Below, one piece after another: positions 55,249-64,000 of a stretch of 64,000 bases of DNA (position 1 is its first letter; every line of letters begins with the position of its first letter). This DNA comes from JAZGGS01 sp963714405. Lineage in GTDB: Bacteria > Bacteroidota > Ignavibacteria > Ignavibacteriales > Ignavibacteriaceae. The translations under genes and the position numbers were made by a program. The stretch is taken from positions 434,001 through 498,000 of the forward strand of contig CAVQOH010000006.1 in the NCBI GenBank assembly GCA_963714405.1. The letters run 5' to 3'. Under the pieces are notes generated by a model. That model was given only the letters and a program-made list of their open reading frames with translations. It had not been told where the DNA came from and ran no database searches.

Positions 55249-56094
55249 TTATTTTTTCCATTCTGCTAGTAAGTTTTTCATCGAATCAAAATCAAACGGG
55301 GATTCATCCATTTTTCCACCCAATTCAATTGCTATTTCCATAGTTTCAATGGCTTTATCTTTCATACCAAGCTTATGCTGTAATTGCGCCATAATTCTTG
55401 TATTCCAATAAACTTCCTGCAATAAAACAGAAGCTTTAATCCATTTATAACCTTCTTCAAGATTTACATCATTATTCAAACAATAATTAGCTGCCTGAAA
55501 TGATGGAACCCAGGAAAGTTTTTCTCTTGCCTTTATTAATGTGAGATCACCTGTATTAACTTTTACATCAAAAGAAACTTTTAGCTTTTCCCACAATAGA
55601 TTTACCGTGGTTTTATCATCAGTAGTATTTGTAAAAGAAAAAATCATTCTTTCCAGAAATGGAGATTCTTCAGGAGCTACATTAATTCTTAATACTTCTT
55701 TATTTTCATCAAACTGTGAACCGTCATCTACTTTTGTATCACCGCTAAAAATAATTTGCCATTCAGTTTTACCGGGAATTGTATGAATTCCATAAGTTCC
55801 AGCAGAAAGTTCTGTTCCGTTTATTGTTACTGCATCATCAAAAGTAATTGAAGTAACTTCATTGGCTCCTGTGCGCCAGACTTCACCATAAGGTACAAGT
55901 TCTCCCCAAATCGTTCTGTTTTTTACTCCCGGGCTGCTGTAATCAATTGAAATATGTGTAACACCAACTGTTTGAGAAACAGTTGCGTTTGGGCTGGGGC
56001 GCGGTGTTTCTAAATTTTGCGCAAAAGTAAATCCTGCTGCCACAATAAAAGTTATGATTATTATTGAAAGCTGGTTTTTGAAATCGAGTTTCAT
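55249..56094 (-). CDS. Exported DUF2911 protein
   Basis: 281 residues. Signal peptide ending at AAGFTFAQ (26). DUF2911 follows: PRPSPNATVSQTVGVTHISI, DYSSPGVKNRTIWGELVPYG, EVWRTGANEVTSITF, LSAGTYGIHTIPGKTEWQII. Helical TPR-like repeats occupy the C-terminal third (QHKLGMKDKAIETMEIAIEL). The family is common in Bacteroidota and is periplasmic; its function is unknown. It lies 165 bases downstream of the M64 gene, behind a hairpin. Confidence 0.92.
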   Translation of the reverse strand: MKLDFKNQLSIIIITFIVAAGFTFAQNLETPRPSPNATVSQTVGVTHISIDYSSPGVKNRTIWGELVPYGEVWRTGANEVTSITFDDAVTINGTELSAGTYGIHTIPGKTEWQIIFSGDTKVDDGSQFDENKEVLRINVAPEESPFLERMIFSFTNTTDDKTTVNLLWEKLKVSFDVKVNTGDLTLIKAREKLSWVPSFQAANYCLNNDVNLEEGYKWIKASVLLQEVYWNTRIMAQLQHKLGMKDKAIETMEIAIELGGKMDESPFDFDSMKNLLAEWKK

Positions 56095-56132
56095 AATTGC
56101 TCCTTACGTTCATAAATAAATTTTTAAAAGAC

Positions 56133-56151
56133 AGCTGCACTTAGTGCAGCT
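56133..56151 (-). terminator. Terminator after the M64 gene
   Basis: AGCTGCAC and GTGCAGCT pair perfectly over 3 bases, followed on the minus strand by GTCTTTTAAAAATTT. It separates the M64 gene from DUF2911. Confidence 0.65.
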
Positions 56152-56259
56152 AAATCCGGCTAGATTTAATTACAAGATATGATAGAAATTGATTAAAATC
56201 TATAATAATATTAGTCAATAACTCCAGGATGAATTGAAACAACTGAGAAGCAGTATTAT

Positions 56260-57744
56260 TTATTGGTTCTCTTCAATGTAAAACAAAATTTTCTTTTGAA
56301 TAGCATCTTCGCAAACATTGCAGAAAGGTTTATCACCTTTTGAGAACATTATACAATCAAGCATTGAACGATATAGCCCGATTGACGAATAACCCGCACC
56401 TTCAAAAACACCAACTTGCCCGCGATACCTGCTGCTTTTAAGATACTTATCCACTAAATCAGAATGTTCTTTATCTTTTTCAGCATAATCGTTTTCAGCT
56501 TTTTCAATTTCTAAATAATGAGCTTTATTTTTTTTCAGTTCAGATATTTTATCATTCAGTATACTTCGCTCATTCTGCCATTTATAATCCATTGAATCAT
56601 AATCTGCTTTTTCCCAGGGAGTTGGAATTTCAATTCCTGTTGTAAGAAATTTATCCCATTTAATATAACTCGGATCCAGAAGTGCGGTAATATTTGGCTC
56701 AACCGGTTCAATTCCGCGTGGATAAAAATCATTATAAGCTGTACTCGATGTATAATATTCATCAGCTAAACCAACAAACGAATGACCAAATTCATGTATA
56801 AATATATAATCTTTATATTGGGTATCGGTTGTAAAAGTACAATAAAGATTGTAGATACCTCCACCGCCATATCTTTTGTGATTTACCATTATATAAATAG
56901 CATCATAAGGAACATGTGCTGCAATATCTCTAACAGCTTTATTATCTTCGGTTAATAGATATCGCTCAGATCCAAGTGAATTAAATGTGCAGTTTAGTAC
57001 TGTGTTTTTAAATATATTTGCTCTTGGTTCATCCACACCACTGTCTTCAGAGGGTTTGAAAATTCCATAAATATTAAATTTATCTTCATAATAGTTGTAA
57101 GGTGATTGACTGAAAAACACCTCTGTAAAATACTTAAGATCAGTTTCAAATTTTCTTTTTTCATCAAAAGTGTAACCTTCTCCAATAATAGCAATATCTA
57201 CTCTCGAGTGAGGATCACCATTTTTATCAGCTTCATATAGTACAACTGATCGGTCTTTAATTTCATCTCTTATAATTGAAACATCGGCAGGATCAATATA
57301 CTCGGTAAAAATCTGGAATAAATGATTATTCCTGTCTCTCTTTTCAATTGAAAAAATAATAATATTCTTCGGGTACGGTATCAAAACAGTTTCATGGAAA
57401 GTTCTATTTATTCGATCAGCAGCATTTTGGCTGGTTTTATATTCTCCATAATAACTATCAAACCCTTTTGAAAATATTAGTTCTTTTGATTCTGCATCAT
57501 AAATTTTTGCATAATACCTTCCATTATCAAAATTATCAATAAGATTAACCCTGCTGCCAGCCCATATACCATATTGATAAACTTGATCAAGAGTTATAAA
57601 TTCTTCAACAGCATCGCCGATATGAAAATAATCAATGCGCATTGTCTGATCATCAAAATACCTGTTAAAAATTTCAAAATCCTGTGGTGAAGCATTTATG
57701 GAAAGAAGAAAGAGAAGAATAAATATGATATTTAATTTTTTCAT
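56260..57744 (-). CDS. Peptidase M64 (IgA-peptidase family) secreted metalloprotease
   Basis: 494 residues. Signal peptide ending near NASPQ (21). N-terminal M64_N beta domain (about 25-150: FEIFNRYFDDQTMRIDYFHI), linker, then the M64 catalytic domain with VDIAIIGEGYT, and the zinc motif HEFGH at 317-321 followed by LADEYY. His317, His321 and a downstream acidic residue are the expected zinc ligands with Glu318 as base. No T9SS sorting domain is present, so it is probably periplasmic or anchored otherwise. C-x-x-C (CNVC) near the end may form a disulfide. Confidence 0.92.
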   Translation of the reverse strand: MKKLNIIFILLFLLSINASPQDFEIFNRYFDDQTMRIDYFHIGDAVEEFITLDQVYQYGIWAGSRVNLIDNFDNGRYYAKIYDAESKELIFSKGFDSYYGEYKTSQNAADRINRTFHETVLIPYPKNIIIFSIEKRDRNNHLFQIFTEYIDPADVSIIRDEIKDRSVVLYEADKNGDPHSRVDIAIIGEGYTFDEKRKFETDLKYFTEVFFSQSPYNYYEDKFNIYGIFKPSEDSGVDEPRANIFKNTVLNCTFNSLGSERYLLTEDNKAVRDIAAHVPYDAIYIMVNHKRYGGGGIYNLYCTFTTDTQYKDYIFIHEFGHSFVGLADEYYTSSTAYNDFYPRGIEPVEPNITALLDPSYIKWDKFLTTGIEIPTPWEKADYDSMDYKWQNERSILNDKISELKKNKAHYLEIEKAENDYAEKDKEHSDLVDKYLKSSRYRGQVGVFEGAGYSSIGLYRSMLDCIMFSKGDKPFCNVCEDAIQKKILFYIEENQ

Positions 57745-58133
57745 TTTTTCCCTCTGGCTTAAATAATTTAGTAAATCTCTCTTTTAAAATATTAAATTTT
57801 TAATTGATTACTCCTATTAATATCGAAACAATTGTGCCAGGATTTATATCTCGGAATTAAATATAACAGCTGCCATTCAGTAAATAACGGATGTAAGAAT
57901 TTTAGTCATAAGTAAAAGAGAAATTTTATCAACAGGTATTTATAAATTATGTGACTAGTAAAACGATCTAAAAAGCAGAAACCGAGTTTTATAATTTAAC
58001 AGTAATTATTCTCGATATTGCTTTTAACACGTTTAATCCAACTTACTAAAACGGGCTTTTTTCATCAAAAACCATTAAATTTGTTGATGATTTTGTAGAA
58101 AATGTTCAATTTAAAAACCAAAGGAGAAATTTT
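57745..58133. other. Divergent intergenic region
   Basis: About 390 AT-rich bases between the divergent M64 and cyclic-diphosphoglycerate genes. It holds their promoters presumably. I found no gene or strong dyad, apart from AAAGGAG at about 58120 which is the ribosome binding site of the next gene. Confidence 0.4.
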
Positions 58134-59453
58134 ATGGCTCGCAAAAATGTTCTGATTATGGGTGCAGCAGGACGCGACTTTCATAACTTTAATGTGTATT
58201 ACAGAAATAACAAGTCTTACAATGTTGTTGCTTTTACTGCAACGCAAATTCCAGATATTGAAGGAAGAGTTTATCCCAAACAACTAGCAGGAAAACTATA
58301 TCCGAAAGGAATAAAAATTTATGATGAAAGTGAACTTGAAAATTTAATAGTAAAGCTAAAAGTTGATGAAGTCGTTTTTTCATATTCAGATGTTCCATTT
58401 GACTATGTAATGACAAAGGCATCAATTGTTAATGCGGCTGGTATTTCATTCAAACTTCTTGGGGCAGCCGAAACACAGGTAAAAAGTAAAAAACCGGTTG
58501 TTTCTGTTTTAGCAGTTAGAACTGGATGTGGCAAATCTCAAACTTCCAGAAGAGTTGTTGAAGTGCTTACAAAAGCTGGTAAAAAAGTAGTTGCGATTCG
58601 CCATCCAATGCCTTATGGCAATCTTGTTAAACAAAAAGTACAGCGCTTTGCAACTTTTGCCGATCTTAAAAAACATAATTGTACAATAGAAGAAATTGAA
58701 GAGTACGAACCGCATATTGCAAGAGGTGGAGTTATTTATGCAGGAGTGGATTATGAGGCAATATTAAGAGAAGCAGAAAAAGAAGCGGATGTGATTTTGT
58801 GGGATGGCGGAAATAACGATGTTTCTTTTTACAAATCCGATGTTACATTTACAGTACTTGATCCGCACAGACCCGGACATGAACTATATTACTATCCTGG
58901 CAATACTTCTCTCAGAATGGCTGATGCAGCTATTATAAACAAGATAGATTCTGCAAATGCAGATGATGTTTTAGAAGTGATTGAAAACATAAAATTAGTT
59001 AATCATAAAGCTACTATTATTGAAGCTGCTTCACCTGTAACAGTTGAAAAACCTAATGTAATAAGAGGTAAAAGAGTTCTTGTGGTTGAAGACGGACCAA
59101 CTTTAACTCACGGAGAAATGCAATACGGCGCAGGAACTGTAGCTGCACAAAAGCTTGGTGCAAAAGAAATTATTGATCCAAGACCATACACTGTAAAATC
59201 AATAACGGAAACATTTAAGAAATATCCTGATATTGGTGTTCTTCTTCCTGCAATGGGATATGGTGCTGCACAAATGAAGGATCTTGAAACAACTATCAAC
59301 AAAACTAAATGTGATTCTGTTGTAATTGGTACTCCAATTGATTTAACAAGATACATTAAGATTAACAAACCTCATACAAGGGTTAAATATGATTTGCAGG
59401 AAATTGGAGCAATAACTATTGAAACAGTATTAAGAGAAAAGAAGATTATATAA
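58134..59453 (+). CDS. Cyclic 2,3-diphosphoglycerate synthase-like GTPase/ATPase
   Basis: 439 residues. Starts MARKNVLIMGAAGRDFHNFN (Rossmann-like), has VVFSYSDVPFDYVMTKAS, then a P-loop-like SVLAVRTGCGKSQTSRRVVE at about residue 130, IARGGVIYAGVDYEA, VILWDGGNNDVSFYKSD, RVLVVEDGPTLTHGEMQYGA and GVLLPAMGYGAAQMKDLE. This matches proteins annotated as cyclic 2,3-diphosphoglycerate synthase after the archaeal thermoprotectant enzyme. Bacterial members have no proven product. There is an AAAGGAG site 7 bases from the start, and a terminator follows. Confidence 0.85.
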   Translation: MARKNVLIMGAAGRDFHNFNVYYRNNKSYNVVAFTATQIPDIEGRVYPKQLAGKLYPKGIKIYDESELENLIVKLKVDEVVFSYSDVPFDYVMTKASIVNAAGISFKLLGAAETQVKSKKPVVSVLAVRTGCGKSQTSRRVVEVLTKAGKKVVAIRHPMPYGNLVKQKVQRFATFADLKKHNCTIEEIEEYEPHIARGGVIYAGVDYEAILREAEKEADVILWDGGNNDVSFYKSDVTFTVLDPHRPGHELYYYPGNTSLRMADAAIINKIDSANADDVLEVIENIKLVNHKATIIEAASPVTVEKPNVIRGKRVLVVEDGPTLTHGEMQYGAGTVAAQKLGAKEIIDPRPYTVKSITETFKKYPDIGVLLPAMGYGAAQMKDLETTINKTKCDSVVIGTPIDLTRYIKINKPHTRVKYDLQEIGAITIETVLREKKII

Positions 59454-59475
59454 TAGTTTTTCCTTTCTCCTTTTC

Positions 59476-59508
59476 AAAGAGTTATCGCATAGTGGTAACT
59501 CTTTTTTT
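59476..59508 (+). terminator. Intrinsic terminator
   Basis: AAAGAGTTAT and GGTAACTCTTT pair (one G-U) and run into seven T, 22 bases after the previous stop codon. Confidence 0.85.
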
Positions 59509-59585
59509 ATTTTATTGATAATATGAAGATATTGAATTACTTTTATATCTATTAAATATGCAATCAAAAATATTTGAGATCAAAA

Positions 59586-60260
59586 ATGAAAAATGTAACT
59601 ACTTTAATCGTTTCAATGTTGATGCTATTTCAATTAACTTTATCGGCACAGGATTATGACAACCTTGCAAATGCAGTTTATGATAAAGATATTTCTAAAA
59701 TTAATAATCTGCTTGATGCAGGTGCAAATGTGAACGCCACTCCGGAAGATTTTTCATCAACAGTACTTTTTATTGCATGCAGCTTCGAAGGGTATGAAGA
59801 AATAGTTTCACTTCTTCTCTCTCGTGGTGCAGATGTAAATTTTAAGGGTAAAGATGGAAGAACCCCGTTAATGTGGGCTGCAGGAAATTCATTAAAAACA
59901 ACACAATTGCTGATAGATGCAGGTGCAGATGTAAAAGCAAAAGCGGAAGATGGAATGAACGCAGTTATCCAGGCAACTTTTGGTATTCTTTCCGGAAAAG
60001 TTACAATAGAAGTACTGGGTCTGCTTATTTCAAAAGGAGCAAATATTAACTCTACTTTAACCGGCAAAAATGCTTCGGGATGGACTGCACTTCTTTTTGC
60101 AACAGTGAATGGAGATAAAAATCTTGTTGAATACTTGATCCTAAAAGGGGCAAATGTAAATCACACTTCTGATGAAGGACAAACTGCACTTGCTCTTGCA
60201 AGACAGGAAAAATACAAGGATATCGTAACATTACTAAAGAAGCATGGTGCGCTGGATTAA
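59586..60260 (+). CDS. Exported ankyrin-repeat protein
   Basis: 224 residues from ATG 59586; a TTG 12 bases earlier in frame has no better site. Signal peptide MKNVTTLIVSMLMLFQLTLS then AQDYDN. Five to six ankyrin units follow: INNLLDAGANVNATPEDFSS, IVSLLLSRGADVNFKGKDGR, TTQLLIDAGADVKAKAEDGM, LGLLISKGANINSTLTGKNA and LVEYLILKGANVNHTSDEGQ. It is predicted to be a periplasmic interaction protein. The partner is unknown. Confidence 0.88.
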   Translation: MKNVTTLIVSMLMLFQLTLSAQDYDNLANAVYDKDISKINNLLDAGANVNATPEDFSSTVLFIACSFEGYEEIVSLLLSRGADVNFKGKDGRTPLMWAAGNSLKTTQLLIDAGADVKAKAEDGMNAVIQATFGILSGKVTIEVLGLLISKGANINSTLTGKNASGWTALLFATVNGDKNLVEYLILKGANVNHTSDEGQTALALARQEKYKDIVTLLKKHGALD

Positions 60261-60313
60261 CTGTAATTAGAAAATATCCTCAAATAATTTATTACAAAAT
60301 ATTTTGGAAGAAT

Positions 60314-60976
60314 ATGTTTATTGGACACTTTGGTGTAGGACTTGCAGCAAAAAAAGTTGTTACAAAACCTTCTCTTGGCACATTATTTTTAGCATCTCAG
60401 TTTATTGATTTGCTATGGCCATTCTTCTTAATTTTTGGAATCGAGCGAGTAAAAATTGATCCGGGAAATACTGCATTCACCCCATTTGATTTCACTTTTT
60501 ATCCATATTCGCATAGCTTAATCGCGGTTCTTATTTGGGTTCTTATTTTTAGTACGATTTATTTTTTAATTAAAAAAGATTTAAAAACTTCAACATGGCT
60601 TGGCGTTCTAGTTTTAAGCCATTGGATACTTGATTTTATCACCCATCGCCCGGATCTTCCTATACTTATAGGAAAAAATTCTCCAATGGTAGGTTTAGGA
60701 ATTTGGAATTCTATAATAACAACAATAGTAATTGAAGGTGGAATATTTATTCTTGGTGTTTATCTTTTTATCAATATAACAAAAGCAAAAAATAAAACAG
60801 GTTCTTACTCGTTATGGTCATTAATTATCTTTTTAATTCTTATCTATATTATGAATCTTTTTGGACCCACACCTGAATCGGTTGATGCAATCGGCTATGT
60901 TGGTTTATCTCAGTGGTTAATTATTCTTTGGGGATATTGGATAAGTAAAAATAGGATTGTTAACTTGATAAATTAA
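60314..60976 (+). CDS. Multi-helix membrane protein with conserved histidines
   Basis: 220 residues, about six membrane helices. N-terminal MFIGHFGVGLAAKK, then YPYSHSLIAVLIWVLIFS and SHWILDFITHRPDLPILIG hold conserved His/Asp residues like those of YdjM/DUF457-type predicted membrane metal-dependent hydrolases. The assignment to that superfamily is likely but not certain. It follows the ankyrin gene by 53 bases. Confidence 0.7.
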   Translation: MFIGHFGVGLAAKKVVTKPSLGTLFLASQFIDLLWPFFLIFGIERVKIDPGNTAFTPFDFTFYPYSHSLIAVLIWVLIFSTIYFLIKKDLKTSTWLGVLVLSHWILDFITHRPDLPILIGKNSPMVGLGIWNSIITTIVIEGGIFILGVYLFINITKAKNKTGSYSLWSLIIFLILIYIMNLFGPTPESVDAIGYVGLSQWLIILWGYWISKNRIVNLIN

Positions 60977-61338
60977 TTGGTAACGCCGACTGCTTTTTTA
61001 GTGTTTTCAATCACTCTCGTCTCTTTTTTCACTTTGAGATGCCCTAGATTTATTATAAATTCGGCATTGAAATCTGAAGGGTGTGTTTAAGTAACCTCCA
61101 TTTGATTTAAATTTAAATGATTATTCCTATTTATTCCTAAGCTTAGCCATTATTTGCTAAAATCTTTCCTGGTTGCTTAAACAAAAAGTTGCACTGTAAA
61201 AAAATACGGAAGATGATTTCTTCAATAATAAAAAAGTAAATTTGGAAATAGATTAAAACCATTCGGGAAGGAACTTATTAAAAAATTTCCGTTTGATTTT
61301 TGAAATTAGAATTTTGAAAATAAAGGAAAAGTAATTTT
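60977..61338. other. Intergenic region upstream of aceE with a coding remnant
   Basis: About 362 bases. On the minus strand about 60973-61090 reads THPSDFNAEFIINLGHLKVK then KETRVIENTKKAVGVTN to a stop, a protein-like fragment without a start or upstream extension. I do not recognise it. The rest is AT-rich and should hold the aceE promoter; AAAGGAAAAG before 61339 is the ribosome binding site. Confidence 0.35.
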
Positions 61339-64000
61339 ATGGCAAAGGAGTATAAACGCAATCCTGAAACAGAAGAAGTAGAAACAAGCGAGTGGCTTTA
61401 CTCTTTAGATTATGTTTTAGAGAACGGAGGACCAGAAAGAGTTGTAGAACTTCTTCAGCAATTACAAATACGAGCACACAAATCCGGTGTGGTTATACCA
61501 TTTTCAGCAAACACACCTTATATAAATACAATTCCTAAAGAACAGCAAACTCCTTTCCGAGGTAACCGTGAAATTGAGAGAAGAATTAAAAGCTTAATCC
61601 GCTGGAATGCTATGGCAATGGTTGTCAATGCAAATAAAATTGAAGAAGGAATTGGAGGGCACATTTCTACTTATGCCAGTGCTGCAACACTTTATGAAAT
61701 TGGTTTCAATCATTTCTTTAAAGGAAAGGGAAAACATTACAGCGGCGACCAGATTTATTTTCAGGGTCATGCATCGCCTGGAATTTATGCGCGCGCTTTT
61801 TTAGAAGGCAGGATTTCGAAAGATCAAATTAAAAACTTCAGAAGAGAATTTGCCAAAAGCGGAGGGCTTTCATCATATCCACATCCATGGCTTATGCCTG
61901 ATTTTTGGGAATTTCCTACTGTATCAATGGGGCTTGGTCCCATTATGGCAATCTACCAGGCACGATTTAATCGCTATTTGGAAGACCGTGGTTTGAAAAC
62001 AGATACGGGTAGTAAAGTTTGGGCATTTCTTGGTGATGGAGAAACTGATGAACCCGAAGCACTTGGTGCAATTACACTTGCTTCCAGGGAGAAACTTGAT
62101 AATTTGATTTTTGTTATTAATTGCAATCTCCAGAGATTGGATGGGCCTGTTCGTGGCAATGGAAAAATTATTCAAGAACTTGAGGCCATTTTCCGAGGTG
62201 CTGGCTGGAACGTTATAAAAGTAATTTGGGGTGATGATTGGGATCCTCTTTTGGCAAAAGATAAAGATGGAAAGCTCATAAAGCGAATGGGTGAAGTTGT
62301 TGATGGACAATATCAGAAATATACTGTAGAGGGTGGTGATTATATTCGCGAACATTTCTTTGGTGTTGATGAAGACCTGAAAGAGATGGTTAGCAATATG
62401 ACTGATGAACAACTTAGTAAAATGAGAAGAGGAGGACACGATCCACAAAAAGTTTATGCAGCATACAACACTGCGGTAAATCATAAAGGATCACCAACTG
62501 TTATACTTGCCAAAACAGTGAAGGGGTATGGGTTAGGTGAAAGTGGTGAAGGTAAGAATATAACCCATCAACAGAAAAAATTAAACGAGGATGAGATGAA
62601 AGAATTCCGTGCACGTTTCGGAATTCCTATCTCAGATGAACAGATACATAATGACCCGTTTTTTAAACCAGATGAAGATAGCGCAGAGATAAAATATCTG
62701 AAAGAAAGAAGAGAATCATTAGGTGGATTCGTTCCTTCTAGAAAAATGGACTTAAAACCGATTAAAACTCCTGCTGAATCTGTTTTTGAAGAGTTTTATA
62801 AAGGAACAGAAGGAAGAGAAGTTTCAACAACAATGGTGTTTGTAAGAATCCTGGCAAAACTACTTAAGGATAGTGAAATTGGAAAATATGTTGTACCTAT
62901 TGTTCCCGATGAAGCCAGAACATTTGGAATGGAATCACTTTTCAGGCAGGTCGGAATTTATGCACACGCAGGTCAGCTTTACGAACCCGTTGATGCTGAT
63001 AGCCTTCTCTACTATAAAGAAGCTAAGAATGGACAAATTTTGGAGGAGGGTATTACCGAAGCCGGTTCCATGTCATCATTTATTGCTGCAGGAACCGCGT
63101 ACGCTACCCACGGAATAAATATGATGCCGTTTTTCATATATTATTCAATGTTTGGTTTGCAAAGAATTGGCGATCTTGCTTGGGCTGCAGGTGATATTGG
63201 GGCAAAAGGATTTTTAGTAGGTGGAACTGCGGGAAGAACAACACTTAATGGAGAAGGATTGCAGCATCAGGATGGACACAGCCATTTGCTTGCATACTCA
63301 ATTCCAAACCTGGTTGCCTACGATCCTGCATTTGCTTATGAACTTGCAGTGATTATTCGTGAAGGAATAAAGCGAATGTATGAAGATCAAGAAAATAAAT
63401 TCTTCTACATAACTGTAATGAATGAAAACTATCCCATGCCGTCTATGCCAAGAGGTGTGAAGGAGGGAATAATAAAAGGAATATACAAATTTAAATCTTC
63501 TTCCTTGAAAAACGCAAAACAGAATGCTCAACTTTTTGGCAGTGGTACAATAATGAATGAAGTTCTTAAAGCTCAGAAAATATTGGAGAAAGATTATAAA
63601 GTTGCTGCAAATGTTTGGAGTATTACTAGTTATAAAGAACTAAGAAGTGAAGCACTCGAAATTGAAAGATGGAATATTCTCAATCCAACTAAAAAAGCAA
63701 AAGTACCTTACATTTCACAGATTCTTTCAAAAGAAAATGGTGTTTTTGTTGCAGCTTCAGATTATGTTAAAGCATTACCCGATTCGGTTTCAAAGTGGAT
63801 TCCAGGAGATCTATATTCACTAGGAACTGATGGTTATGGCAGGAGCGCCTCAAGGGAATCATTAAGAGATTTCTTTGAAGTTGATTATAGGTATATCGTT
63901 TATACTGCACTTGGTGCCCTTGCAAGAAAAGGAAAGATAAAAGAAAGTACATTAGAAAAAGCAAAAAAGGAATTAAAAATTAAAGCAGATAAATTAAATC
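61339..64000 (+). CDS. aceE: Pyruvate dehydrogenase E1 component, homodimeric, cut by the window edge
   Basis: At least 887 residues from ATG 61339, open to the right edge and close to full length (E. coli AceE is 887). Thiamine diphosphate-dependent decarboxylation of pyruvate in the pyruvate dehydrogenase complex. The TPP motif is WAFLGDGETDEPEALGAITL followed by VINCNLQRLDGPVRGN. FSANTPYINTIP, GHISTYASAATLYEIGFNHF, YFQGHASPGIYARAFLEGRI, SGGLSSYPHPWLMPDFWEFP, GGTAGRTTLNGEGLQHQDGH and SLGTDGYGRSASRESLRDFF are all AceE blocks. An E2 gene would be expected just beyond the edge. Confidence 0.96.
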   Translation, partial: MAKEYKRNPETEEVETSEWLYSLDYVLENGGPERVVELLQQLQIRAHKSGVVIPFSANTPYINTIPKEQQTPFRGNREIERRIKSLIRWNAMAMVVNANKIEEGIGGHISTYASAATLYEIGFNHFFKGKGKHYSGDQIYFQGHASPGIYARAFLEGRISKDQIKNFRREFAKSGGLSSYPHPWLMPDFWEFPTVSMGLGPIMAIYQARFNRYLEDRGLKTDTGSKVWAFLGDGETDEPEALGAITLASREKLDNLIFVINCNLQRLDGPVRGNGKIIQELEAIFRGAGWNVIKVIWGDDWDPLLAKDKDGKLIKRMGEVVDGQYQKYTVEGGDYIREHFFGVDEDLKEMVSNMTDEQLSKMRRGGHDPQKVYAAYNTAVNHKGSPTVILAKTVKGYGLGESGEGKNITHQQKKLNEDEMKEFRARFGIPISDEQIHNDPFFKPDEDSAEIKYLKERRESLGGFVPSRKMDLKPIKTPAESVFEEFYKGTEGREVSTTMVFVRILAKLLKDSEIGKYVVPIVPDEARTFGMESLFRQVGIYAHAGQLYEPVDADSLLYYKEAKNGQILEEGITEAGSMSSFIAAGTAYATHGINMMPFFIYYSMFGLQRIGDLAWAAGDIGAKGFLVGGTAGRTTLNGEGLQHQDGHSHLLAYSIPNLVAYDPAFAYELAVIIREGIKRMYEDQENKFFYITVMNENYPMPSMPRGVKEGIIKGIYKFKSSSLKNAKQNAQLFGSGTIMNEVLKAQKILEKDYKVAANVWSITSYKELRSEALEIERWNILNPTKKAKVPYISQILSKENGVFVAASDYVKALPDSVSKWIPGDLYSLGTDGYGRSASRESLRDFFEVDYRYIVYTALGALARKGKIKESTLEKAKKELKIKADKLN

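Noticed and set aside
58065..58283. Minus-strand open frame over the start of the cyclic-diphosphoglycerate gene
   Set aside because: It overlaps the strongly supported plus-strand gene and its ribosome binding site and resembles no protein.
1..64000. CRISPR arrays, insertion sequences, prophage genes or an integrase
   Set aside because: No regularly spaced short repeats, transposase, phage structural or recombinase motifs were found in any readable frame.

Overview
The window reads as a chromosomal piece of an AT-rich member of the Ignavibacteria (Bacteroidota/Chlorobiota superphylum). Eight reading frames or remnants carry a C-terminal type IX secretion (T9SS type A) sorting domain. Where the domain is complete it has the NYPNPFNP / KVYDVLGNE / SGIYFYRL / TKKMVLMK blocks typical of that lineage. 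Other genes fit: a lineage-type AMP nucleosidase, DUF2911, FISUMP, a two-component-propeller regulator, and homodimeric pyruvate dehydrogenase E1. No rRNA, CRISPR array, transposase or integrase was found.

Layout. 0-7 kb (minus strand): secreted and surface proteins (beta-helix, FISUMP, FG-GAP/PKD), a DUF4177 protein, a small lipoprotein, two HEAT-like exported paralogs and a redox-dead thioredoxin-like protein. 7.2-10.8 kb: a 1205-residue membrane regulator that joins a 14-blade sensor propeller and Y_Y_Y domain directly to a sigma-54 AAA+ activator and Fis-type HTH. 11.5-13.1 kb: L-serine dehydratase. 13.3-22.4 kb: an accessory block behind tRNA-Thr(TGT), in which two 46-47 bp copies of the tRNA 3' half divide the DNA into two units. 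One carries a gingipain-like C25 protein; the other carries a BNR-repeat protein, an unknown secreted protein of higher G+C, and an orphan sorting-domain stub. 22.5-23.9 kb: a CorC/GldE-like pseudogene.

24-43 kb is mostly ordinary core: DUF971, SpoU methyltransferase, YjbQ, ornithine aminotransferase, a hybrid histidine kinase, PAP2, FabF, alanine racemase, GT4, PhzF, acyltransferase, DEAD-box helicase, GNAT, nitrilase, methyltransferase, YdeI, rhodanese and an RsbU-type phosphatase. 43.7-49.8 kb holds four nearby genes that are each frameshifted (T9SS BNR protein, octaheme cytochrome c, DUF2279, YitT); this is either local decay or local sequence error. 49.9-61 kb has MltF, PAP2, AMP nucleosidase, another T9SS protein with a palindromic repeat inside its sorting domain, DUF2911, an M64 peptidase, a cyclic-2,3-diphosphoglycerate-synthase-like protein, an exported ankyrin protein and a membrane protein. 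The right edge cuts aceE (pyruvate dehydrogenase E1).

The strongest candidates for something undescribed are the tRNA-Thr-bounded units that carry secreted cargo without a visible integrase, and the membrane-spanning propeller/sigma-54 activator with paired palindromes just behind it.
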